A stretch of 64,000 bases of DNA. It comes from Prochlorococcus sp. AG-347-I06 (GTDB lineage: Bacteria; Cyanobacteriota; Cyanobacteriia; PCC-6307; Cyanobiaceae). Position numbers and translations under genes: made by a program. The notes under the pieces were generated by a model, which was not told the origin of the DNA, did no database searches, and saw nothing but the letters and a program-made list of their open reading frames with translations. Position 1 is the first letter of the stretch; the number at the start of each line of letters is the position of its first letter. The stretch covers positions 290,097-354,096 of the forward strand of contig QCBM01000002.1 of the NCBI GenBank assembly GCA_003281605.1, in the 5' to 3' direction. This document shows positions 20,404-29,752 of the stretch, in pieces.

Positions 20404-21716
20404 AAATAAAAAAAATAATTCTTGAAAAATGGATAGATCCAGCACTGATTACGCATCATCTAACAAAAAAATTCGGAGATAAAGGATTAGCTTGGCTAGA
20501 CAGTGATGGCAAAGAAAATGGAGAATGGTCAATAATAGGAATTAAACCAAAAAAAATAATCCAATCAAGAGATATCAATAACTTAGACAAAACTAATAAT
20601 CCATTTATCAATTTAAGAAATATTGAAAAAGGATTTTGGATCGGATGGTTAAGTTATGAAGCTGGAGTTTTCATAGAACCCAAAAACCCATGGCGAAAAT
20701 CTAATATGGCCACTTTATGGATTGCATCATATGATCCAATCATTAAATGTAATCTAATAAAAAAAGAAATAATTATCGAAGGCACAAACTCATCTGAACT
20801 GATGAATTTTAAAAACATAATCAACAATATTAAAAATATTGAGGAAGAAAATATTATTAAAACAAATTTGAATTTTGATTTTTCAAAAATCAATTTGGAC
20901 GAAATGGCTGAAAAATTTCAAAAAAATATTTTAAAATTGAAAAAATTTATTTCCTTAGGGGATATATTTCAAGCAAACCTAACAACTAAATGCGAAATTG
21001 AATCTTCCAAAAACTATAATCCTCTAGATATTTATTTGAAAATAAGAAGGAAATTAAGAGCTCCCTTTGGAGGAATAATAATAAATAATGATAATTATAA
21101 AGAGGCTGTATTATCTACCTCGCCAGAAAGATTTATAAAAATAGATAATAAAAATTTTGTTGAATCAAGACCTATCAAAGGAACTAGATCCAGAGATAAG
21201 GATTTAAATCAAGACGCACTTAATGCTATCGATTTAATAACGAACGAAAAAGATAGAGCAGAAAATATTATGATTGTTGACTTAATAAGAAATGATTTAA
21301 GTAAAGTTTGCGAAACAGGAAGTATTATGGTGCCAGAAATATTAAAGCTTGAAAGTTTCTTAAAAGTTCATCATCTAACTTCAGTAATCAGAGGCAAATT
21401 AAAAAAAGACAAAAACTGGATTGATTTACTAAAAGCTTGTTGGCCTGGGGGCTCTATAACTGGAGCACCTAAATTAAGATCATGCCAGAGACTTTTTGAA
21501 TTAGAAGAATGTGAACGTGGACCATACTGTGGCTCATTTTTGAAGCTTGACTGGAATGGGGAGTTTGACAGCAATATACTAATAAGATCATTTTTAATTA
21601 AAGACAAAAAAATCAATATATATGCTGGTTGCGGGATAGTTATTGACTCAAACCCTGAGGAGGAAACTAATGAACTTAAGTGGAAACTTTTACCGTTAAT
21701 TGATTCACTCAAATGA
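20400..21716 (+). CDS. pabB: Aminodeoxychorismate / para-aminobenzoate synthase component I
   Basis: Chorismate-binding motifs: SPERFIKI, SRPIKGTRSRD, IMIVDLIRNDLSKVC, GGSITGAPKLRSCQ; overlaps queC stop and pabC start by 4 bp each. Confidence 0.9.
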   Translation: MKIKKIILEKWIDPALITHHLTKKFGDKGLAWLDSDGKENGEWSIIGIKPKKIIQSRDINNLDKTNNPFINLRNIEKGFWIGWLSYEAGVFIEPKNPWRKSNMATLWIASYDPIIKCNLIKKEIIIEGTNSSELMNFKNIINNIKNIEEENIIKTNLNFDFSKINLDEMAEKFQKNILKLKKFISLGDIFQANLTTKCEIESSKNYNPLDIYLKIRRKLRAPFGGIIINNDNYKEAVLSTSPERFIKIDNKNFVESRPIKGTRSRDKDLNQDALNAIDLITNEKDRAENIMIVDLIRNDLSKVCETGSIMVPEILKLESFLKVHHLTSVIRGKLKKDKNWIDLLKACWPGGSITGAPKLRSCQRLFELEECERGPYCGSFLKLDWNGEFDSNILIRSFLIKDKKINIYAGCGIVIDSNPEEETNELKWKLLPLIDSLK

Positions 21717-22540
21717 TTGAAAAATTAGGCTGGCACAAGGATCAATGGTTAGATATTGATAGAATATTTATTGCTGCTAATAATAGAGGATTAAAATTTG
21801 CTGATGGTATATTTGAGACCATTTTGATAAAAGAAAACAAACCTATTCTTTTTGATGAACATCTGAAAAGGTTAGAAAAAAGTAGCAAGATATTAAATAT
21901 TAATTTCAAAATAAATAAATTAACTTTGAGACAACTTATTCACGATGGAATTAGAAAGTTATCGCTTAAAAATGATCAATTTGCCTCAGTAAGAATAAAC
22001 TATAGTCGAGGAACTAATGAAGGTCGAACCCTAACAATTAATAGCACTTTAGAGAGAAAAGATTTGGATAATATATGGCTTGAGTTCTATAGAATCAAAC
22101 CAAATTTTAATCCAATAAGCGTTTGCATTAGTCAAACAGAAAAAATAAATGAATTCAGTCTTATAAGTAAATGCAAAACATTTTCATATAATCAGGCAAT
22201 ACAAGTTTTAACAGAAGCTAATGAAAAATCATTTGATGATTCTATCCTTTTGAATACGTCAGGTGAACTTTGTTGTGGAAGTACATTTAATCTTCTAATT
22301 AAAAGAAATAATCAATGGATAACTCCTAGAAAAGAGAGCGGCTGTTTAGAGGGGATTATGATTTCTAAAGCTTTAAAATTGAAAATTGTAAAAGAAGAAT
22401 TAATTCCTCCAAAATTTCAAAATGATGACGTAATAATTGCAATTAATAGCTTATCTTGCAGACAAATAAATCAAGTTAATGATTTAAAGCTTAAACCTAA
22501 ATTCGATCCAATTTATTTTTGGGATTTATTATATAGTTGA
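21713..22540 (+). CDS. pabC: Class IV aminotransferase, aminodeoxychorismate lyase-like
   Basis: NNRGLKFADGIFETI; SGELCCGSTFNLL; operon position after pabB. Confidence 0.85.
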   Translation: MIEKLGWHKDQWLDIDRIFIAANNRGLKFADGIFETILIKENKPILFDEHLKRLEKSSKILNINFKINKLTLRQLIHDGIRKLSLKNDQFASVRINYSRGTNEGRTLTINSTLERKDLDNIWLEFYRIKPNFNPISVCISQTEKINEFSLISKCKTFSYNQAIQVLTEANEKSFDDSILLNTSGELCCGSTFNLLIKRNNQWITPRKESGCLEGIMISKALKLKIVKEELIPPKFQNDDVIIAINSLSCRQINQVNDLKLKPKFDPIYFWDLLYS

Positions 22541-23334
22541 ACTTTATTAATATCTGGCAAATAGACATCAGATACTTTAGTTATATTGTTATCAACCTTA
22601 AATTCAACAATTTTTCCAATAATGATAATTGATGGAGCTGAAAATTCTTTATCTTTGATTTTAGCGGGAAGATTATATAATTTCTCAATCAAACATTTTT
22701 GATTTTTTAAAGTAGCTTCTTGAATCACAGCGCATTTAGTATTCTTATCTAAACCACCTAAAATTAATTCTTCCACAATATATTCAATATTTTTTATACC
22801 CATAAAAATTACTAAGCTATCTGATGATTTAGCTAAATCTCTCCAATTCACTGTCTTTTTTTCCTTATCTACACGCTCATGTCCAGTGACAAAAGTTACG
22901 GAACTAGCAGCATCTCTATGGGTTAGAGGAATACCAAAATATGTTGGAGCAGCTATCCCAGAAGTAATTCCAGGAACGATTTCAACTGAAATTCCATTTT
23001 TTTCTAAAATCGATACCTCTTCACCACCTCTAGAAAAAACGAATGGATCTCCCCCTTTAAGCCTTACGACATTTTTACCTTCTTTTGCTAATTTCAAAAT
23101 AAGAGCATTAGTTTCAGCCTGAGGTACAGAACACTTCCCAGCTCTTTTGCCTACATGGAAAATTTCTGTATTTTTTCCTGCCTCTTTTGTTATTTCATCA
23201 GGAATTAAAGCATCATGAACTAATGCATCACAATTTTTTATTAGGCGTAAAGCTTTAAGAGTTAAAAGCTCAGGGTCACCAGGACCTGCTCCAACCAAAT
23301 AAACAATGCCGGGCACAATAATCTCCATTAACAA
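22513..23334 (-). CDS. cobA: Uroporphyrinogen-III C-methyltransferase
   Basis: VYLVGAGPGDPELLTLKALRLI, VRLKGGDPFVFSRGGEE, VVPGITSGIAAPTYFGIPLTHR. Confidence 0.94.
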   Translation of the reverse strand: MLMEIIVPGIVYLVGAGPGDPELLTLKALRLIKNCDALVHDALIPDEITKEAGKNTEIFHVGKRAGKCSVPQAETNALILKLAKEGKNVVRLKGGDPFVFSRGGEEVSILEKNGISVEIVPGITSGIAAPTYFGIPLTHRDAASSVTFVTGHERVDKEKKTVNWRDLAKSSDSLVIFMGIKNIEYIVEELILGGLDKNTKCAVIQEATLKNQKCLIEKLYNLPAKIKDKEFSAPSIIIIGKIVEFKVDNNITKVSDVYLPDINKVQLYNKSQK

Positions 23335-23373
23335 GTATGGTAGTAAAAGTTAATCGCAATGAAGGTAAATATT

Positions 23374-24642
23374 ATGAAAGAAAGTTTATTAAAATCAAAT
23401 AAAAAATTTACTCTCCTTAGTGCGTTTATCACTCTTTTAAATGATCGTTTAAGTGAAAGTATACTGTTACCTATATTACCCTCTTTTGTTTTACTGTTTG
23501 ATTCTAAAGCAAGTACATATGGTTTATTATCATGCACTTATCAATTAGCTCAATTTACAGCTTCTCCTTTTATAGGACTTATGAGTGATAGATATGGAAG
23601 AAGACCTGTTACTCTTTTTTGTATTACTGGTTCAGTAATAGGAATATCAATATTATCTTTTACAGTTCTTTTTAATTGGTCAAATTCAATAGCCTCTATC
23701 CCGTTATTTTTATTATTTTTAGCGAGACTAATTGACGGTTTAAGTGGGGGGACTGCAGCTACTGCAACAACAATTCTTGCAGATATTTCAAGCCCTGAAA
23801 AAAGAGCAAAAACATTTGGGCTTATTGGTGTAGCTTTTGGTTTAAGTTTTTTCTTAGGTAATATTTTTGTTGTAATTTTTGCAAGAAATACAAATAATAA
23901 TTTTATTATTCCAGTTTTGATAGCCTCAATCATTCCAATAATAAATTTTCTCCTTGTATTTTTTTACTTACCAGAAACCAAGCCTAATAGTGACTCAAGT
24001 AAATCAAAAACTATTTTAAAAAACCCTTTAAAAACTTTATTTACTGTTTTCAAAGAAGAAAAGATTAAAAAATTATCATTAGCTTTTTTTATTTACTTTA
24101 TTGCTTTTACTGGATTGACCAATATCCTGATATTTTTCCTTCAAGAATCATTAAACTGGACGACCAAAGCATCAAGTGGAACTCTTGTTGTAGTAGGAAT
24201 CATCGCAATTATTGTTCAGGGGGGATTAATTGGGCCTCTGGTAAAGCAATTTGGCGAAATGCGATTAACACTCGTGGGATCAGGCTTTATTCTTGTGGCA
24301 TGTGCTCTTTTAATAACTGCTCCAAAAGAAAATGCGACAATCAATATTTATTCAGCTGTTTCATTTTTAGCCGTTGGGGCAGGATTAATTACGCCCACGT
24401 TAAGAGCACTAATATCTAAGAAATTAGACATTGATAAACAAGGATCAATTTTAAGTAACCTTCAGGGTCTACAGAGTCTTGGAGGAGTTTTAGGAATTGC
24501 AATGGCCGGAAGGGTTTATGATAGTTTTGGTCCTAAATCGCCTTTTATAGCTGGTTCCGTTATCTTACTTTTCATGATATATCTTATTGCAGAGGGTAAA
24601 AATAATAATTCTTTTAAAAATCAAAAATTAAAAGTTTTTTAA
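23374..24642 (+). CDS. Major facilitator superfamily transporter (TetA-like)
   Basis: About 12 hydrophobic segments; LMSDRYGRRPV loop motif; start chosen at MKESLLKS (an upstream ATG at 23359 is also possible). Confidence 0.88.
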   Translation: MKESLLKSNKKFTLLSAFITLLNDRLSESILLPILPSFVLLFDSKASTYGLLSCTYQLAQFTASPFIGLMSDRYGRRPVTLFCITGSVIGISILSFTVLFNWSNSIASIPLFLLFLARLIDGLSGGTAATATTILADISSPEKRAKTFGLIGVAFGLSFFLGNIFVVIFARNTNNNFIIPVLIASIIPIINFLLVFFYLPETKPNSDSSKSKTILKNPLKTLFTVFKEEKIKKLSLAFFIYFIAFTGLTNILIFFLQESLNWTTKASSGTLVVVGIIAIIVQGGLIGPLVKQFGEMRLTLVGSGFILVACALLITAPKENATINIYSAVSFLAVGAGLITPTLRALISKKLDIDKQGSILSNLQGLQSLGGVLGIAMAGRVYDSFGPKSPFIAGSVILLFMIYLIAEGKNNNSFKNQKLKVF

Positions 24643-26720
24643 TGAAAAGCCAGGCTGATGTTTTTATTAATAGAGAATTAAGTTGGATTGAATTCAATAA
24701 AAGAGTACTCCTTACTGGTATGGAAAAGGAGTACAAAATTCTAGATAAAGTGAAATTTTGTTCAATTTTTAGTAATAATCTTGATGAGTTTTTTATGGTA
24801 AGAGTAGCTTCATTAAAAGCTCAAGTTGAAGCAGAAATAACCAAAAAAAGTATTGACGGACTTACCCCAAAAGAGCAATTAAAAAAAATCAATAATGAAA
24901 TTAAAAAGTTAACTATTCTCCAAGAAAACTATGTAAATAATGGATTAAAAAATGAATTAAAAGAAAAAGGTGTAATTTTAAAAAAATATAAGGACCTAAG
25001 TGAAAATCAAAGAAATTGGTGTAATAACTTCTTTGCAACTTCTATTTTCCCTTTATTAACTCCATTAGTTGTTGATCCTGCACATCCATTTCCTTTTATA
25101 AGTAATTTAAGTCTAAATTTAGCAGCATTAATAAAGGATGGAGAGGATTCTAAAAATCAGTTTGTCAGAGTAAAAATACCAACAAAAAATATACCCCGAT
25201 TCATACGAATTCCCAATGAAATTACTCAACTTAGTGATGAAAGTTTTCACTATTTCATAAGTGTTGAAGATTTAATTGGGAATAATATAAATACTTTATT
25301 CAACGGAATGGAATGTATAAATTACTCTTTTTTTAGAGTGACAAGAGATGCAGATTTAGAATTAAAAGAACTTGAAGCTGATGATCTACTTTTAGCTGTT
25401 GAACAAAGTTTGCAAAAAAGAAGATTAGGTGGGGACGTAGTTAGATTAGAAGTGGAGTCAGATATGCCAGAAAATATTCTAAAATTACTTATTGAAAGTA
25501 TCTCAATACAGAAAGAATATATATACTTTTGCAAAAGTTTATTAGGCCTAGACGATTTAAATCAGCTTACAAAAATTGATAGAGATGATTTAAAAGAAAA
25601 TCTACTAATTGGAAAAACTCACCCAGAATTAAAACATTTAGATTTACCTTCAACCAAAAACCCTAATTCTATTTTCAGGATTCTTCGAAAAAAAAATATT
25701 CTGCTTCATCATCCATATGACTTATTTAAAACTTCAGTTGAAGAATTTATAAACAGAGCAGCTGATGATCCACTTGTAATGGCTATAAAAATTACTTTAT
25801 ATCGAGTTTCTCAAGATTCCCCTATCATTGCAGCTTTAATGAGAGCTGCAGAAAATGGGAAAGAAGTAATGACTCTTGTAGAACTAAAAGCAAGATTTGA
25901 TGAAGACAACAATATTCAATGGGCAAAACAACTTGAACAAGCTGGAATTCATGTCGTATATGGAATCATCGGATTTAAAACACACACAAAAATTGCCCTA
26001 ATAGTAAGAAAAGAGAAAGGACGATTAAGGAATTATTTCCATATTGGAACAGGAAATTATAACTCTAATACTTCAAAGTTTTATACAGATTTAGGATTAC
26101 TTTCAACGGATCCTGATATTGCATCTGATTTACTTGAGTTATTTAACTACTTATCTGGTTTTTCTAAACAAAAAAGTTATCAAAAGTTATTAGTTTCTCC
26201 CTCATCGATGAGAGAAAAATTTATATTTCTGATAAAGAGAGAAATTAAAAATGCAGAGGAAGGCAAAAAAGCCGAAATAATCGCAAAAATGAATTCTTTA
26301 GTAGACCCAGAAATAATTAGGCTGCTTTATTTAGCTTCAGACTCAGGTGTAAAAATTAGTCTCATCATAAGAGGTATTTGTTGCCTATATCCCCAAAGAA
26401 AAAATTTAAGTGAAAATATTAAAGTTATTAGCATTATTGGCCATTTTCTTGAACACTCAAGAATTTTTTGGTTTTGTAATAACGGGGATAATGAGGTTTT
26501 TATAGGGAGTGCAGATTGGATGAGAAGAAATCTTGATAGAAGAATAGAAGCTATTACTCCTATAGAGGATTATGAATTGAAATCTAAAATATACACGCTC
26601 TTGCAAACTTACATTAAAGATAATTACTTTTCTTGGATAATGAAAGATGATGGTTCATATTCGAAATATGAATTAGATTCATCGAAGAATCGTTCGCAAA
26701 TGGACCTCATAGAAAAATAA
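24642..26720 (+). CDS. ppk1: Polyphosphate kinase 1
   Basis: NRELSWIEFNKRVL, FSNNLDEFFMVRVA, YHIGTGNYN-type FHIGTGNYN, SADWMRRNLDRRIE. Confidence 0.96.
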   Translation: MKSQADVFINRELSWIEFNKRVLLTGMEKEYKILDKVKFCSIFSNNLDEFFMVRVASLKAQVEAEITKKSIDGLTPKEQLKKINNEIKKLTILQENYVNNGLKNELKEKGVILKKYKDLSENQRNWCNNFFATSIFPLLTPLVVDPAHPFPFISNLSLNLAALIKDGEDSKNQFVRVKIPTKNIPRFIRIPNEITQLSDESFHYFISVEDLIGNNINTLFNGMECINYSFFRVTRDADLELKELEADDLLLAVEQSLQKRRLGGDVVRLEVESDMPENILKLLIESISIQKEYIYFCKSLLGLDDLNQLTKIDRDDLKENLLIGKTHPELKHLDLPSTKNPNSIFRILRKKNILLHHPYDLFKTSVEEFINRAADDPLVMAIKITLYRVSQDSPIIAALMRAAENGKEVMTLVELKARFDEDNNIQWAKQLEQAGIHVVYGIIGFKTHTKIALIVRKEKGRLRNYFHIGTGNYNSNTSKFYTDLGLLSTDPDIASDLLELFNYLSGFSKQKSYQKLLVSPSSMREKFIFLIKREIKNAEEGKKAEIIAKMNSLVDPEIIRLLYLASDSGVKISLIIRGICCLYPQRKNLSENIKVISIIGHFLEHSRIFWFCNNGDNEVFIGSADWMRRNLDRRIEAITPIEDYELKSKIYTLLQTYIKDNYFSWIMKDDGSYSKYELDSSKNRSQMDLIEK

Positions 26721-26925
26721 AATTAATATTGATTTTTACAACATTTTAAAAAATACTTAATATTTTAAATTTTTTTTATTTTTTAAAAAATCATTTCATA
26801 TCAATGGATTTCAAGAAATAAGCTTTAAAAAAAAATTTTTTGTCTTTAAAATTTCAACGCAAAAGTAGTTTTTATTTCAATTTCAGTGCTAGTTTTTTAA
26901 AAAATCCATTATTTAGGAGGCCAGG

Positions 26926-27948
26926 GTGATGGGGATCCCTCTGGAATCTGCGAAAAGCTCTTCAAATAATAATTTTGATGAGCCAAGATTACCAAACACT
27001 GCGGGCAAGTCTCGCAAATCGAAATCCAGTCTTAGGGCAAAACAAAGCCAAAAAAAATCTGGCAGACTCGCTTCAGATTCTATTGGCCATTACTTAAGTA
27101 GCATTGGAAGAGTACCTCTTTTGACTCCAGCAGAGGAAATAGAGTTAGCTCATCATGTTCAGAACATGAAAAAGTTGCTACAAATTCCTGAAACTGATAG
27201 AACCAAACGAAATCTTTATCAAATTAAGGTTGGCAAAAGAGCAAGAGATAGAATGATGGCAGCTAATCTAAGGCTCGTTGTCTCGGTTGCAAAAAAATAC
27301 CAGAACCAAGGGCTTGAATTATTAGATCTTGTCCAGGAAGGAGCTATTGGCCTTGAAAGAGCTGTAGATAAATTTGATCCTGCTATGGGATATAAATTCT
27401 CAACTTATGCTTACTGGTGGATTAGACAAGGAATGACGAGGGCAATTGATAACAGTGCTAGAACCATCCGTTTGCCTATTCACATAAGTGAAAAACTGTC
27501 CAAAATGAGAAGAGTCTCTAGAGAATTATCACACAAATTTGGCAGACAACCTACAAGATTGGAAATGGCAACTGAGATGGGAATTGATCAAAAAGATTTA
27601 GAAGATTTAATTTCTCAAAGTGCTCCATGCGCCTCTTTAGATGCACATGCAAGAGGAGAAGAAGACAGAAGTACTCTTGGTGAACTCATACCTGATCCAA
27701 ACTGTGAAGAGCCTATGGAGGGTATGGATAGAACTATTCAAAAAGAGCATTTAGGAACGTGGCTTTCTCAATTAAATGAAAGAGAGCAAAAAATCATGAA
27801 GCTCAGATTTGGATTAGATGGTGAAGAACCATTAACACTCGCAGAAATAGGAAGACAAATTAATGTTTCACGAGAAAGAGTAAGGCAACTAGAAGCTAAA
27901 GCAATATTAAAACTTCGAGTAATGACAACTCATAAAAAAGCAGCTTAA
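26926..27948 (+). CDS. RNA polymerase sigma-70 family factor (group 2, RpoD-like)
   Basis: DSIGHYLSSIGRVPLLTPAEEIELAHHV, LDLVQEGAIGLERAVDKFDPAMGYKFSTYAYWWIRQGMTRAI, ...SRERVRQLEAKAILKLR; GTG start, preceded by GGAGG. Confidence 0.94.
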   Translation: MMGIPLESAKSSSNNNFDEPRLPNTAGKSRKSKSSLRAKQSQKKSGRLASDSIGHYLSSIGRVPLLTPAEEIELAHHVQNMKKLLQIPETDRTKRNLYQIKVGKRARDRMMAANLRLVVSVAKKYQNQGLELLDLVQEGAIGLERAVDKFDPAMGYKFSTYAYWWIRQGMTRAIDNSARTIRLPIHISEKLSKMRRVSRELSHKFGRQPTRLEMATEMGIDQKDLEDLISQSAPCASLDAHARGEEDRSTLGELIPDPNCEEPMEGMDRTIQKEHLGTWLSQLNEREQKIMKLRFGLDGEEPLTLAEIGRQINVSRERVRQLEAKAILKLRVMTTHKKAA

Positions 27949-27953
27949 GCAAA

Positions 27954-28595
27954 TTGATAAAATTTACTGCAATTTTATTATATTTATTTTCAATTTTTTT
28001 AATATCAATAGTTTTTAAAAAATATAATGAAGATAGCAGAGAAATCGTCAGAAAAATAATACATATTGGAATAGGACCTTTAATACCAATTGCTCAATTT
28101 TTAAAAATTAATCAAAACTCTGCTCTAATTTTTACAGGAATTGTTTCATTAATGGTTTTCATCAATTACAACTATAAATTATTTCCAACAATTGAGGATG
28201 TTGAGAGAAAAAGTTATGGGACATTATTTTATTGTCTAAGTTTATTTATTTTGATTTATCTTTTCTGGGATAAAGATCCATATGCACTGATAAGTGGATT
28301 TTTCATAATGACTTTTGGTGATGGATTAGCTGGATTAATAGGAAAAAGCTTTAACTCAAGGAGTTGGATTTTTTTTAAACAAAAAAAATCTTTATATGGA
28401 ACCATAACAATGTTCTTAACAAGTTTGATAGTAGTTTGCTCAATAGGATACTCTCAAAAAAATAGTCTAAATTTAAATTATTTTACAATAGCTTTTATTG
28501 CGACTTTGCTCGAACAATTTAGTGTTCTAGGAATAGATAATTTCATTGTTCCAATCTCTTCAGCATTATTTTTTAATTTTTTAATAACTAGCTAA
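27954..28595 (+). CDS. Phytol/dolichol kinase-like (VTE5-type) integral membrane protein; TTG start
   Basis: REIVRKIIHIGIGPLIP, FGDGLAGLIGKSF, KKSLYGTITMFLTS motifs of the CTP-dependent phytol kinase/CDP-diglyceride synthase-like family. Confidence 0.78.
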   Translation: MIKFTAILLYLFSIFLISIVFKKYNEDSREIVRKIIHIGIGPLIPIAQFLKINQNSALIFTGIVSLMVFINYNYKLFPTIEDVERKSYGTLFYCLSLFILIYLFWDKDPYALISGFFIMTFGDGLAGLIGKSFNSRSWIFFKQKKSLYGTITMFLTSLIVVCSIGYSQKNSLNLNYFTIAFIATLLEQFSVLGIDNFIVPISSALFFNFLITS

Positions 28596-29655
28596 GTGAA
28601 TTGTATAAAATAGCGATTAATTCTTTTGTTGTTTCTATATCTATACATGCATCTGTAATGCTTCTACCAAACTGGAGATCTTCTTTTTTTAAAAGTTTTT
28701 GATTTCCTTCCTTCAAATGACTTTCAAGCATAACTCCTAATATATTTTTCTCACCATTACTAATTTGAGAAGCTACATTTTTTAACACTTCCGACTGTTT
28801 TCGGAAATCTTTATTGGAATTTCCATGACTACAATCAATCATCACTTTATAGGGAAGATTACACTCCCTCAATTCTGCTGAAATTCTTTGTACATGATCA
28901 CTTTCGAAATTTGGGCCTTTTGAACCGCCCCTTAAGACAATATGTCCATCTGGATTTCCTGTAGTATTAACTATAGAAGCCATTCCATTTTCATTTACAC
29001 CTAAAAAGTGATGGGATTTTGAAGCTGACTGCATTGCATTAATTGCTGTAGTAAAAGAACCATCCGTTCCATTTTTAAAGCCTATAGGCATTGATAACCC
29101 TGATGCCATTTCTCTATGAGTTTGACTTTCTGTAGTCCGCGCACCTATGGCTGTCCAACTTATTAAATCAGCAATGTATTGAGGAACAATTGGATCTAGT
29201 AATTCTGTAGCAGAAGGTATACCACGAGTTGCTAAATATGAAAGCAAACTTCTTGCCCTTCTTAAACCAGTATTAATATCATAAGAATCATCTAGATGTG
29301 GATCATTTATCAATCCCTTCCAGCCAATAGTTGTTCTTGGTTTTTCAAAATATACTCTCATAATTATTTCTAATTTATCTTTATACATTTCTCGCAATTT
29401 TTGAATATATTTTGAATATTCCTTTGCCGCCTCAAGATCATGAATTGAACATGGACCCACAATGACTAAAAGCTTCTGATCATTATGATGCAAAATATTT
29501 TGTATCGATCTTCTTGTTTTAGATACTGTAATAGCAGAGTCGTGATCTAAAGGTATATCATTATGTAATCTGCTTGGAGGTATTAATGGACGTGTTTCAA
29601 GAACATGTAAATCTGATGTCTTTTCTAAAGCTGAATTATTTGATGATGTCGTCAT
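28588..29655 (-). CDS. 3-deoxy-7-phosphoheptulonate (DAHP) synthase, class I
   Basis: VIVGPCSIHD, MRVYFEKPRTTIGWKGLINDP, IGARTTESQTHREMASGLS, MIDCSHGNSNKDF. Confidence 0.95.
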   Translation of the reverse strand: MTTSSNNSALEKTSDLHVLETRPLIPPSRLHNDIPLDHDSAITVSKTRRSIQNILHHNDQKLLVIVGPCSIHDLEAAKEYSKYIQKLREMYKDKLEIIMRVYFEKPRTTIGWKGLINDPHLDDSYDINTGLRRARSLLSYLATRGIPSATELLDPIVPQYIADLISWTAIGARTTESQTHREMASGLSMPIGFKNGTDGSFTTAINAMQSASKSHHFLGVNENGMASIVNTTGNPDGHIVLRGGSKGPNFESDHVQRISAELRECNLPYKVMIDCSHGNSNKDFRKQSEVLKNVASQISNGEKNILGVMLESHLKEGNQKLLKKEDLQFGRSITDACIDIETTKELIAILYNSLS

Positions 29656-29752
29656 TGATTAATTAAGAAATTTGAATATTTAAAAAAGCATTTATGAATA
29701 CTCTCCTTTTCAATATTAAAAATAACAATAGATTAGGCATTAAACCTTACTA

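Noticed and set aside
23328-23537. Minus-strand 69-aa ORF over the MFS transporter start
   Set aside because: Antisense to a strong transporter ORF; the composition is that of a shadow frame.
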